The notes under the pieces: generated by a model
Seen by the model: only the letters and a program-made list of their open reading frames with translations
Told to the model about the DNA's origin: nothing
The model's database searches: none
Program-made: the position numbers and the translations under genes
Source: Lachnospiraceae bacterium YSB2008
Lineage (GTDB): Bacteria; Bacillota; Clostridia; Lachnospirales; Lachnospiraceae
DNA length: 64,000 nt
Assembly (NCBI GenBank): GCA_000687655.1
Contig: JHWR01000012.1
Span: 1 to 64,000 of the forward strand
Direction of reading: 5' to 3'
Shown here: piece after piece, positions 51,513-58,986 of the stretch
How positions within the stretch are numbered: position 1 is the stretch's first letter
How the letters are laid out: every line of letters starts with the position of its first letter

Positions 51513-51998
51513 GTGGCAAGAGTACTAGTGGTATATTTCTCGGCTACCGGAACTACTAAAACGGTAGCTGGAAGACTTGCAGAAGTGATAAATGCGGACG
51601 TATTTGAAATAATACCGGCGGAGCCATACACAAAAGAAGATCTTGACTGGAGGGAAGATGATTCCAGAAGTTCTGTGGAAATGAAGGATCCTGCCAGCAG
51701 ACCTGCTATAAGTGGAACTGTAGACAATATGGATCAGTATGACACCATCTTTGTCGGAGCTCCGATATGGTGGTATGTGATGCCGCGTATAATCAATACA
51801 TTCCTTGAAGCACATGACCTATCCGGGAAGAAGATTATCCTGTTTGCTACTTCCGGTGGTTCAGGGCTGGGCAGATCTGTTGAGAAGCTTGAGGAAAGTG
51901 CTCCTCATTCGCATATCATTGCAGGCGAAGTGCTTAATAATGATATGTCAGATGATGATCTGAAGGCATTTGCTGAGAAATATAATAAAGATGAATGA
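51513..51998 (+). CDS. Flavodoxin-family protein
   Basis: 161 residues from GTG 51513 (AGGAGGGAC upstream). The FMN phosphate loop is VVYFSATGTTKTVAGRLAE at residues 6-24, and the second loop is FVGAPIWWYVMPRII (about 76-90). It belongs to the flavodoxin_4/NAD(P)H-dehydrogenase-like short flavodoxins that bind FMN and transfer electrons. GC content and codon use resemble host genes more than the AT-rich operon before it. Single-gene unit; accessory cargo. Confidence 0.85.
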   Translation: MARVLVVYFSATGTTKTVAGRLAEVINADVFEIIPAEPYTKEDLDWREDDSRSSVEMKDPASRPAISGTVDNMDQYDTIFVGAPIWWYVMPRIINTFLEAHDLSGKKIILFATSGGSGLGRSVEKLEESAPHSHIIAGEVLNNDMSDDDLKAFAEKYNKDE

Positions 51999-52050
51999 TA
52001 GTATTGAGATAATAACTATCAAAACATTATTGTTTTGAACTGAATACTAT

Positions 52051-52077
52051 AGCTTCTGGACAAATTGTCCAGAAGTT
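52051..52077. promoter_or_regulatory. 27-bp palindrome, type A, right-end copy
   Basis: The 23-base core CTTCTGGACAA, A, TTGTCCAGAAG is identical to the copy at 973-995, 51 kb away; the outermost base pair differs. It lies between the flavodoxin gene and a terminator, 3.1 kb from the right end of the element. Confidence 0.65.
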
Positions 52078-52109
52078 AGCATACTGAAGTGCTTAAGCAG
52101 ATGTTAAGT

Positions 52110-52141
52110 AGAGGTGGTCTTTAAATGGACCGCCTCTTTTT
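52110..52141 (+). terminator. Rho-independent terminator
   Basis: AGAGGTGGTCT and GGACCGCCTCT arms with a short AT loop and a T5 tract. It probably ends the flavodoxin transcript. Confidence 0.75.
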
Positions 52142-52496
52142 GGTGTGTCAAAAAAAGGACAGACTATATGATATTCTGAGGGTAGCAAGAGGTTAAAAAG
52201 CTTAAAAAAAGGTTAAAGAGGTTAAAAATTTAATAAAAGATTGGTAACCGTAGATTATGTATTAGCTGAGGCGGATGAGATTGTTTCGGATAACTCATTA
52301 CTTGTTGATACAATATATTTACGAGTGATGCAGTAAGTCAGGCAATCATAATCTGATTGCTTGGCTTTTTTGCGTTCGTTCCTGCAGAAAAGAAGTGATG
52401 CCTATGAAATGATTTGAAAAAATTTTTTAAGGTCACTCATGAGATGCGATACCTGTGTGTTATACATGGGTTGCTAGCAGGAATTGGAGGAACACT
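52142..52496. other. Gene-poor region before the HTH gene
   Basis: About 350 bases. It starts with repeated GGTTAAA heptamers (52190-52228). A short coding-like frame from TTG 52241 to TAA 52336 (LVTVDYVLAEADEIVSDNSL, then a short tail) has no ribosome binding site and may be a gene remnant. A second terminator is at 52337. No other feature recognised. Confidence 0.45.
52337..52371 (+). terminator. Rho-independent terminator
   Basis: GTCAGGCAATCA and TGATTGCTTGGC arms (two G-T pairs), AATC-type loop, then T6. Confidence 0.75.
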
Positions 52497-52823
52497 ATGC
52501 CGGAAATTGATCTCAAATCATTAAGCCAGGCTGAAAGGCTTCTTGACATGGCGGCATATCTTTCAAGGGTAAGGAGTGCATCTGCAAAAGACCTCTCAGA
52601 AAGATATGGCGTAAGTATTGCGACAGTTTTCAGGGATAAGAATGCCCTTTATGACATCCTCGGAATCTTTTTTGTGAATTCAAGAGGGCAGCACATCGAA
52701 GTGGCGGAGGAATGGCACTTCAAATACATTCCTCTTTTAGTAGAACAGAGAAGGGCCGTTATCCGTGCGATTGAGGAGACGGATGATGAGACACAGAAGA
52801 AGCTGTTAAGATCGATTTTATAA
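52497..52823 (+). CDS. DeoR/HTH_11-like DNA-binding protein, 108 aa
   Basis: ATG 52497 follows TTGGAGGAACACT. Residues 8-60 form a winged helix-turn-helix: LSQAERLLDMAAYLSRVRSA, then SAKDLSERYGVSIATVFRDK, in which a recognition helix after YGVS resembles DeoR/HTH_11 domains. The C-terminal 40 residues are helical. No ligand-binding domain is attached, so it is a short stand-alone regulator. Its place next to the integrase module suggests control of excision or of recombinase expression, but that is not proven. Confidence 0.7.
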   Translation: MPEIDLKSLSQAERLLDMAAYLSRVRSASAKDLSERYGVSIATVFRDKNALYDILGIFFVNSRGQHIEVAEEWHFKYIPLLVEQRRAVIRAIEETDDETQKKLLRSIL

Positions 52824-53173
52824 GCGCGATGTCTTGTCGCTTATGGTTCAACATCGGCGGCAAGACTCCTTCATTAAGTGAGCAAGCAGATGATAACTGA
52901 ATACTGTAGATAATAATACTGGACGTTCGTGGACAGAAGAGCCGCAAGAAACAGATGCGCTATGACTACATATTATAAGTATGAGCGAGGAAACATCGTA
53001 CGTAAGGCAGGTACTGTGGCGGTACCGGGGCGAAGACGCTGTTCATTGATAATGATACTTCCATGTGTACATGACTGACATGTGGTCCGACGGGGGACGG
53101 TGCGAATCCGATGTGGGCTGAGCCAACAGCCACCAGTATATATTAAAAAGATTATTTGAAGAGGTGAACGATT
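52824..53173. other. 350-base leader region, possibly structured RNA
   Basis: No convincing gene. A 38-residue frame at 52962-53078 (MTTYYKYERGNIVRKAG start) lacks a ribosome binding site. From about 53060 to 53145 the sequence is rich in short complementary arms: CATGTGTACATG, GGTGCGAATCCG and the hairpin GTGGGCTG/CAGCCAC. It ends 20-30 bases before the small SHOCT-like gene. A structured leader or a recombinase binding region is possible; not folded. Confidence 0.4.
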
Positions 53174-53341
53174 ATGCCGAAGCAAAAGGAAAAGAAGCTG
53201 GACAGAAGGATGAAGTACAGTATGTTCCTACATTTTCTGAATCAGTTGAGAAAAGAGGACCTTATAAATGATGATGAGTATCAGAGAATCCTTGTAAAAA
53301 TCAGAAAGGATTTTGGCGTATTATCGGAATTAACATATTGA
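53174..53341 (+). CDS. SHOCT-like small protein, 55 aa
   Basis: ATG 53174 is 8 bases after AGAGGTG. The product is basic at the start (PKQKEKKLDRRMKYSMFLHF) and ends in LRKEDLINDDEYQRILVKIR, the pattern of the SHOCT helix pair (L....LIT..E....K). Small SHOCT-type proteins often precede large serine recombinases on Clostridial elements. It may act with the recombinase. The recombinase promoter overlaps its stop codon. Confidence 0.65.
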   Translation: MPKQKEKKLDRRMKYSMFLHFLNQLRKEDLINDDEYQRILVKIRKDFGVLSELTY

Positions 53342-53366
53342 TATTATAAATGTATTCTGCTAAAAT
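53338..53366 (+). promoter_or_regulatory. Promoter for the large serine recombinase
   Basis: TTGATA at 53338-53343, a 17-base spacer, TAAAAT at 53361-53366. It lies 42 bases before the recombinase ATG. Confidence 0.55.
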
Positions 53367-53407
53367 TATATATAGGAATTAACAAATGAATACAAAAGGG
53401 GTTTCAT

Positions 53408-55249
53408 ATGGAAGTTCAGACTATTAAGGCAACTCATCCAGTAGATAAATTATCTGAGGGAAATATAAGAGACAAGCTTCGTGTTGCAGCATATTGTCGG
53501 GTAAGCACAGATGAGGAAGAACAGCATAAAAGCTATACTTCAATGGTAAAGTACTATACGGATTATATAAAGAGCAAAGATGAGTGGATCTTTGCCGGAG
53601 TATATGCTGATGAAGCAACTACTGGGACAAGCGTTACTAAACGTGTCCATTTTCAGGAATTGATAGACGCCTGCATGAACGGTGAGATTGATCTAGTACT
53701 GGCCAAAAGCCTTTCAAGATTCGCAAGAAATACATATGATACGTTGAAGTATGTAAGGATGCTGAAGGAAAAAGGGGTGGCTATCTATTTCGAAGTTGAA
53801 AAGATAAACACCATGAAGGATGGAGAGTTCCTCATGACTATATTGAGTTCTGTGGCACAGCAGGAAGTTGAGAATACCTCTGCTAATGTGAAAAAAGGTC
53901 TCAAGATGAGGATGAAGCGAGGGGAATTGATAGGTTTTAACAATTGCCTAGGATATGATTATGATAAGGTAGAACATAAGCTGATAATTAACGAGGAAGG
54001 AGCACGGATTGTAAGATATATCTTTGAAAGATATGTTACTGGTGTTGGAAGCAGAACGATAGCCAGAGAATTAAATGAACAAGGATACGTAACGCTAAGA
54101 GGTAATCCGTGGAATGGCTCTGGAGTTTTAGGAATATTGAAGAATGAAAAGTACAAAGGTGATTTATTATTAGGTAAGACTATTACTGTAAGCCCGCTCA
54201 CTAAAAGAAGGGTAAAGAATAAAGGTGAGGAGGATCAGTACTATGTAGAAGATCATCATGAACCTATAATATCAGAGGAGCTTTTTGAACAGGCTAAAAG
54301 AATAAGAGAAGGAAGAAATGTCAACAGAGACACTGTTATTCCGGGAAAGAGAATTTGTTATAGCAGAAAATATGCATTCAGTGGAATGATTGACTGTGGC
54401 TTTTGTGGCGAAGTTTATACCAGGCGAAGCTGGCACGGAGGCAGCGCTTATAAAAAAGTAATATGGACATGTTCAGCGTTAGTGAAAGGGTGTAAACAAT
54501 TATGTCCGAATAGCAAAGCTATTCATGAAGAGATTATAGAGCAAGCTTTTCTTGAATCATATAAGTTGCTATATAGTAGTAACAAAGGCGTGGTGGATGA
54601 ATTCCTAGATAAGGTTGAGGAATCACTTGGTGATAAAGCTATTAAGAATAAACTGAAAAAAAACAAAAGTAAAATAAACGAGAACAAGAAAAAGAGAAAA
54701 GCATTATTAGAAAAGTATATAGATGGAAATGTAGACGAAGAATTATACAAAGAAACAGATAATGAATATATTGAAACGATAAATGATTTAGAGGAGGAGA
54801 GAAAAACACTGGCTGGCCAGCTGGATAATGAAGAGTCACTAAAAGAACGATTGGTTTCATTCAGAAAGGCTCTATCAAGTAATATGGTTCCAACAGAGTT
54901 TGATAGAGCGATTTTTGAAAGTGTAGTTGAAAGAATCATTATAGGTGGCTATGATGAACAAGGAAATAAAGATCCCTATAAAATAACATTTATATATAAG
55001 ACCGGATTTCCTGACAGCATAGATAATGCAAAGGACCGGTTTGGAAAGAGAAGACGTAGGAAAAAATCATTAGATTTATTAAGAGCTAATGAATTGAAAA
55101 AGAAGTCCTATGATGCCCGAGGAGGACTCGATGATGGCAATGAAGAAATGCATTCAAATATCATTGACGACGATAAGAAAATGCATTCTAATCTTAATGA
55201 CGACACATGTCGAGACCATCGCGCTGATCGAACGGATCAAAAATGCTAA
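53408..55249 (+). CDS. Large serine recombinase (element integrase)
   Basis: 613 residues. Catalytic domain about 24-170: RVAAYCRVSTDEEEQHKSYT with the nucleophile Ser near 33, then LAKSLSRFARNTYDTLKYVR. The recombinase domain follows (about 190-300, LGYDYDKVEHKLIINEEG), then a zinc-ribbon region with CGFCGEVYTRR and later CSALVKGCKQLCPN (about 338-370), and a coiled-coil motif (about 415-480). It should integrate and excise the element. The last about 15 codons (from about 55203) are read from DNA that, in another frame, encodes an rlmD-like tail; so the natural C-terminus changes with integration state. ATG 53408 follows AAAGGGG. Confidence 0.9.
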   Translation: MEVQTIKATHPVDKLSEGNIRDKLRVAAYCRVSTDEEEQHKSYTSMVKYYTDYIKSKDEWIFAGVYADEATTGTSVTKRVHFQELIDACMNGEIDLVLAKSLSRFARNTYDTLKYVRMLKEKGVAIYFEVEKINTMKDGEFLMTILSSVAQQEVENTSANVKKGLKMRMKRGELIGFNNCLGYDYDKVEHKLIINEEGARIVRYIFERYVTGVGSRTIARELNEQGYVTLRGNPWNGSGVLGILKNEKYKGDLLLGKTITVSPLTKRRVKNKGEEDQYYVEDHHEPIISEELFEQAKRIREGRNVNRDTVIPGKRICYSRKYAFSGMIDCGFCGEVYTRRSWHGGSAYKKVIWTCSALVKGCKQLCPNSKAIHEEIIEQAFLESYKLLYSSNKGVVDEFLDKVEESLGDKAIKNKLKKNKSKINENKKKRKALLEKYIDGNVDEELYKETDNEYIETINDLEEERKTLAGQLDNEESLKERLVSFRKALSSNMVPTEFDRAIFESVVERIIIGGYDEQGNKDPYKITFIYKTGFPDSIDNAKDRFGKRRRRKKSLDLLRANELKKKSYDARGGLDDGNEEMHSNIIDDDKKMHSNLNDDTCRDHRADRTDQKC

Positions 55250-55271
55250 AGACCATATACAAATCTCCTGA
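55203..55271 (+). pseudogene. rlmD-like 3' end fragment at the right attachment site
   Basis: A frame overlapping the recombinase 3' end encodes THVETIALIERIKNAKDHIQ and two further residues, then TGA at 55269-55271. H-V-E-T/C-hydrophobic is the conserved C-terminal strand of RlmD/RlmCD 23S rRNA uracil methyltransferases. Known: the 3' end of rumA (rlmD) is a favoured target of Firmicutes conjugative elements. Inferred: the crossover lies near ACATGTCGAGACC, and the main part of the gene lies left of the element. A terminator-like hairpin follows at 55335. Confidence 0.6.
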
Positions 55272-55334
55272 TGAGTGGTTTATGGAAGCGGTACGGATGA
55301 CTGAAAAGCCTGTATTTGCGAGCATGACACGAAT

Positions 55335-55366
55335 CGTATCATGGATGTTACGATACGTTTCTTTTC
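55335..55366 (+). terminator. Terminator-like hairpin after the rlmD fragment
   Basis: CGTATC / GATACG arms with a 10-base loop followed by TTTCTTTTCTT. Six pairs only, so moderate. Position fits the original end of the target gene. Confidence 0.5.
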
Positions 55367-55434
55367 TTATTCATGGTTCTTTGATACTTTTTATGTTGCC
55401 GACAGGCAATATCGTATGAAAGGACAAAGAGAAC

Positions 55435-56115
55435 ATGAGGGAAAAAAGAAATCTGCTGACAGGGATTGTCCTGATCGGTGCTTTTGCACTGTGGACTGTT
55501 TTGATTCAGTATGTCGATGTGCAGACTGTGGGACAGAATGAGACGAAAATCGGGTTTGCTGCTTTTAATGTATGGTTCCATCAGCTGACGGGTGTGCACA
55601 TGACGCTCTATACGATTACAGACTGGTTGGGGCTTGTTCCCATATTTATATGTCTGTGTTTTGGCGTGATGGGGTTGGTGCAGCTGATAAAAAGGCGTAG
55701 CCTGTTAAGGGTTGATGCGGATATCCTGTTATTGGGTGTTTATTATGTGCTGGTTATAGCCTGCTACCTGATCTTTGAGATGATCCCGATCAATTACAGA
55801 CCGATTCTGATAGAGGGAAGGCTGGAAGCATCCTATCCGTCATCAACGACTTTGCTGGTACTGAGTGTGATGCCGACATTGATGTTTCAAGCATATAGGA
55901 GAGTAGAAAAGCCTTTGATCAGAAAAGCGACTGCAGTGTTTGTAATTGCCTTTTCGATGTTTATGGTGATCGGAAGGCTGATTTCAGGGGTACATTGGGT
56001 GACTGATATAATTGGCTCCGTATTATTAAGTTCGGGTGTGTTTATGTTGTATTGGTCAGCTGTTTTGTATACGGACAAGGCTAAGAGAACTGACAGGAGT
56101 AAAGATGGAATTTAA
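55435..56115 (+). CDS. PAP2-superfamily membrane phosphatase
   Basis: 226 residues with about six membrane helices. The acid phosphatase motifs are visible in order: NYRPILIEGRLEASYPSSTT (about 120-142, with the PSS motif) and GRLISGVHWVTDIIGS (about 181-196, with the catalytic His and Asp). The first motif (K..RP) is reduced to NYRP. Such proteins dephosphorylate undecaprenyl diphosphate or other lipid phosphates at the outer membrane face. ATG 55435 follows AAAGGAC. The next gene overlaps by 11 bases. GC content is higher than in the element. Confidence 0.85.
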   Translation: MREKRNLLTGIVLIGAFALWTVLIQYVDVQTVGQNETKIGFAAFNVWFHQLTGVHMTLYTITDWLGLVPIFICLCFGVMGLVQLIKRRSLLRVDADILLLGVYYVLVIACYLIFEMIPINYRPILIEGRLEASYPSSTTLLVLSVMPTLMFQAYRRVEKPLIRKATAVFVIAFSMFMVIGRLISGVHWVTDIIGSVLLSSGVFMLYWSAVLYTDKAKRTDRSKDGI

Positions 56116-56713
56116 TGAAAAACTACAGGAATTAAGAAAATCCAGATCAATGACGCAGGAAGAACTGGCAGAGGCTCTGTTTGTTTCAAGAACTGCAATC
56201 TCAAAATGGGAACAGGGTCGTGGTTATCCAAGCCTGGATTCGCTAAAAGAAATATCGAAGTTCTTTTCTGTGTCGATTGATGATCTGATCTGCTCGGAGG
56301 AAATCATTTCTGCGGCGGCAGATGAGAAGAAAGAGTGCGTGGATAAGTACATATCCCTGATCTGTAATATGCTGGATATATTTTTGGTATTGCTGCTGTT
56401 TCTGCCCGTATTCGGAAACGGAACAGATAGTCAGGCTTCGGTATCGCTGTATGCGATCACTGCTATAAGTGCATGGATCAAAATAATTTTTGCTGCCTTG
56501 ATTGGCGTGACTGTTCTGAACGGTATCTGCGGAGTTATCATCAGCCATTTTGGAAAGCCGGTCTGGAATCGTCATCGGCTTGTGACGGGAATGGTGCTCT
56601 CCATAGCATGTGCAGCGGTATTTATTCTGACAAGACAGCCTTATGCAGGCATCATCTGTCTGGATATTCTGGTAGTGAAGAGATTGCTGATCGGAAAAGG
56701 GAAGAGCTTATAA
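56105..56713 (+). CDS. XRE-family regulator with membrane domain, 202 aa
   Basis: ATG 56105 (AGGAG 5 bases upstream) starts an N-terminal XRE helix-turn-helix: FNEKLQELRKSRSMTQEELA, then LFVSRTAISKWEQGRGYPSL (residues 1-60). A linker with DDLICSEEI follows. Residues 90-200 contain four hydrophobic segments (LICNMLDIFLVLLLFLPVFG, then IIFAALIGVTVLNGICGVII). Membrane-bound XRE regulators of this form are common in Firmicutes and are thought to sense envelope or membrane events; here it is coupled to the lipid phosphatase gene. Confidence 0.82.
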   Translation: MEFNEKLQELRKSRSMTQEELAEALFVSRTAISKWEQGRGYPSLDSLKEISKFFSVSIDDLICSEEIISAAADEKKECVDKYISLICNMLDIFLVLLLFLPVFGNGTDSQASVSLYAITAISAWIKIIFAALIGVTVLNGICGVIISHFGKPVWNRHRLVTGMVLSIACAAVFILTRQPYAGIICLDILVVKRLLIGKGKSL

Positions 56714-56756
56714 TAATCTAAAATGTCTAAAATGAATAGTTTACGGGGAAAACGAG

Positions 56757-57386
56757 ATGAATACAAACGATTATAGGATACGATTAGAGACGGAAGAAGA
56801 TTACAGGGCTGTTGAGAACCTTGTAAGAGAATCGTTCTGGAATGTTTACCGTCCGGGATGCAGTGAGCATTATGTAATTCATGTACTAAGGGATGATCCT
56901 GCATTTGTGAAGGAACTGGATTTTGTCATGGAGCAGGATGGGAAACTGATTGGACAGAACATGTTCATGAGGACAATCATCGATGCTGATGACGGAAGAG
57001 AAATCCCGGTTCTTACAATGGGTCCAATAGGAATCGCTCCGGAATTGAAGCGCAAGGGTTACGGTAAGGCTATACTGGATTACTCTTTGGAGAAAGCAAC
57101 TGAAATGGGCTTCGGAGCTGTCCTTTTTGAGGGCAACATCGGATTCTATGGCAAGAGTGGTTTCGATTATGCCGGCAAGTTTGGCATACGTTATCACGAT
57201 CTGCCGGAGGATGCAGATTCGTCATTCTTTCTCTGTAAGGAACTGATCCCGGGATATCTTGATGAAATCACCGGCGTGTATCAGACTCCGCAGGGTTATT
57301 ATGTGAAAGATGAAGATGTGGATGAATTCGACAAGGGGTTTCCGCCGAAAGAAAAACTGAAACTGCCGGGGCAAATATTTGGCTAA
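56757..57386 (+). CDS. GNAT acetyltransferase (YhbS-like), 209 aa
   Basis: ATG 56757. The acetyl-CoA site is IGIAPELKRKGYGKAILDYS (about 92-111), preceded by the beta strands VPVLTMGP, and followed by LFEGNIGFYGKSGFDYAGKF, the YhbS-type segment. The C-terminal 60 residues are an extension with LPEDADSSFFLCKELIPGYL. Substrate unknown. ACGGGGAAAACG precedes the start, a weak site. The gene ends inside a second VETV-type fragment region at 57386. Confidence 0.85.
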   Translation: MNTNDYRIRLETEEDYRAVENLVRESFWNVYRPGCSEHYVIHVLRDDPAFVKELDFVMEQDGKLIGQNMFMRTIIDADDGREIPVLTMGPIGIAPELKRKGYGKAILDYSLEKATEMGFGAVLFEGNIGFYGKSGFDYAGKFGIRYHDLPEDADSSFFLCKELIPGYLDEITGVYQTPQGYYVKDEDVDEFDKGFPPKEKLKLPGQIFG

Positions 57387-57430
57387 ACGAAAACGATGTC
57401 GAGACGGTCTGTCTGCTGACACATTCTTGA
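57386..57430 (+). pseudogene. Second rlmD-like 3' tail remnant
   Basis: An in-frame stretch NENDVETVCLLTHS ends at TGA 57428-57430. V-E-T-V-C-L-L is the form of the RlmD C-terminal strand seen in many Clostridia. It shares ATGTCGAGAC with the attR-like fragment at 55203. Only about 14 codons support it, so chance is possible. If real, it marks an older integration scar 2.2 kb right of the current one. Confidence 0.4.
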
Positions 57431-57544
57431 AGCCAGATGGAACTGTAGTTACCAGATTCACACCAATTGCGCCGTTGTTAATATGCGTTGCTTGCGGCAA
57501 CGGACCAGCCCATTGTAACATGACTGCGAAAGGAGGCGTTTGCC

Positions 57545-58057
57545 ATGTTAAGCGAAAACATCAAGACATTAAGAAAAGCAAAGGGTCTTTCTCAAGAGGA
57601 ACTCGCAGTCAAACTGAATGTGGTCAGACAAACGATTTCCAAATGGGAGCAAGGCCGGTCGGTTCCGGATTCCGAGTTGTTGCTTGCGTTATCTGAAGCA
57701 TTGGAAACACCCGTCAGCACTTTGCTGGGAGAGGCTGTTACAGAGCCGGAAGCGGATGATCTGAAATCCATTTCTCAAAAGTTGGAGGTGATCAACCTTC
57801 AGCTTTCCAAAAGACAACAGTTATGGAGAAAAATAGCACATTGGCTTTTTATTTTCCTTGCGGTCATCATCGTGCTGATTACAGTAGTATTGTTTTCCCT
57901 GAGCAGCCCGTACCTGGGATGGAATTATAACGATCCGGAAACGGCAGTGCTGGGAACGATTTTCCACTCCTTTGAGTGGGCATTTGTTCGTATTGCTCCG
58001 TTCGTCCTGATTGGATCAATTATCGGAATCGTCATGACAAGAAGGAAAGACAGATGA
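57545..58057 (+). CDS. XRE-family regulator with membrane domain, 170 aa
   Basis: ATG 57545 follows a strong AAAGGAGG. N-terminal XRE domain: SENIKTLRKAKGLSQEELAV, then NVVRQTISKWEQGRSVPDSE (residues 3-60), with LLGEAV ending the domain. A short coiled linker leads to two membrane helices (about 97-120 and 140-162). The layout is close to that of the protein at 56105 but the C-terminal halves differ, so they are related but not recent duplicates. The stop overlaps the methyltransferase start (ATGA). Confidence 0.85.
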   Translation: MLSENIKTLRKAKGLSQEELAVKLNVVRQTISKWEQGRSVPDSELLLALSEALETPVSTLLGEAVTEPEADDLKSISQKLEVINLQLSKRQQLWRKIAHWLFIFLAVIIVLITVVLFSLSSPYLGWNYNDPETAVLGTIFHSFEWAFVRIAPFVLIGSIIGIVMTRRKDR

Positions 58058-58839
58058 ATGAAGTGAATAAAACACTGTATATTCCGCTGTATGGAAAATC
58101 AAAGGTGAGCCAACAGGGAATTATTCTGAACGATCCCTCGGCGGAGAGAATATGGAAAGAAGAAGCCTTCCCAATTCGAGGCAAGTCCAGATCAAAATGG
58201 CTTGCTTACAATATGGCTATGAGAGCCCGTGTGTTCGACGACTGGACAGATAGTATGCTGCAACGGAGCCGCGATGCGTTGGTACTTCATATTGGGTGCG
58301 GACTTGACAGTAGGCATATGAGGGTAAAAACTTCCTGTTCTGAATGGGTGGATTGCGATTTTCCAGATGTCATAGAGATTCGAAAGAAGTATTTTCGGGA
58401 AAATGAAACGTATCATATGATGGCGTTGGATGCGTCCAGACCTGAACAGATTGAATTGCTCCCGGATTGTAATACAGCCATCGTTGTCCTTGAGGGACTG
58501 AGCATGTATCTGACTAACAGCAAGGTACGAGGGTTGTTGCAAGCACTAGATAAAAAGTATCGGGAACTTCATATTCTGATGGATGTTTATACCGAATTCG
58601 GTGCCAGGGCATCGAAATATAAAAATCCTGTCAATGAAGTTGGCGTTTCTAAACTGTATGGGATAGATGATATCGAGAGCATCACTGATGGACTTCGGGT
58701 CAGATTTGTAAAGGAACACAGCTTTACGCCTGTTAGGCTGATCAAAGAGCTTACGTTAGTTGATAGGTTGTTTTTTTATCTGTTGTTTACGGGCAAGCTG
58801 TACCGAAAGATATACCGCCTGTACGAACTTAAGGCATAA
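58054..58839 (+). CDS. LCM/PPM1-type SAM-dependent methyltransferase
   Basis: 261 residues from ATG 58054, in the ATGA overlap with the upstream regulator; the upstream extension in frame is not real. The protein matches the leucine carboxyl methyltransferase-like bacterial family: MAMRARVFDDWTDSMLQRSR, the AdoMet motif LVLHIGCGLDSRHMR (about 77-91), then WVDCDFPDVIEIRKKYF and VVLEGLSMYLTNSKV. These enzymes methylate carboxyl or hydroxyl groups of small molecules, often in polyketide-type pathways; substrate unknown. Likely controlled by the coupled membrane XRE protein. Confidence 0.85.
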   Translation: MNEVNKTLYIPLYGKSKVSQQGIILNDPSAERIWKEEAFPIRGKSRSKWLAYNMAMRARVFDDWTDSMLQRSRDALVLHIGCGLDSRHMRVKTSCSEWVDCDFPDVIEIRKKYFRENETYHMMALDASRPEQIELLPDCNTAIVVLEGLSMYLTNSKVRGLLQALDKKYRELHILMDVYTEFGARASKYKNPVNEVGVSKLYGIDDIESITDGLRVRFVKEHSFTPVRLIKELTLVDRLFFYLLFTGKLYRKIYRLYELKA

Positions 58840-58986
58840 ATTCCAGCTTGTAGAAGTGCTCTGCTAAAGGAAACACAGTAGATTTCTTCGGTTGGGGGCG
58901 CTCTGGTTGGTAATTTCGCTTGTACTGTGGACATTCATTCTGATTATTCAAATGTATCGGTACAAGAATTAAGGAAGGAAATAAAA

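Larger units (their letters stand above)
1..55271. mobile_element. Integrative conjugative element (left end outside window)
   Basis: Seen: plasmid-type replication and partition genes, relaxase, coupling protein, VirB4-like ATPase, VirB6-like and M23 transfer genes, cargo, and a large serine recombinase at the right edge that runs into an apparent rlmD 3' fragment. Known: Tn1549-like elements of Clostridia carry this set (RepA, ParB, SSB, DUF3801, TraG, PrgI, VirB4, M23, relaxase, DUF3991). Inferred: it is integrated at the 3' end of a 23S rRNA uracil methyltransferase gene, and attL lies beyond base 1. An integrated plasmid is the alternative. The exact right boundary is near 55203. Confidence 0.8.

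Noticed and set aside
53085-53145. Similarity to part of a cobalamin riboswitch (GGTGCGAATCCG)
   Set aside because: Only a short motif matches; the B12 box and the rest of the conserved core are missing and the downstream gene is a recombinase partner.
55341-55541. 66-residue frame overlapping the PAP2 start
   Set aside because: Out of frame with the strongly supported PAP2 gene and without a good start site.
57379-57696. 105-residue frame between GNAT and XRE genes
   Set aside because: Overlaps the XRE gene that has a strong ribosome binding site; the translated product is not protein-like.
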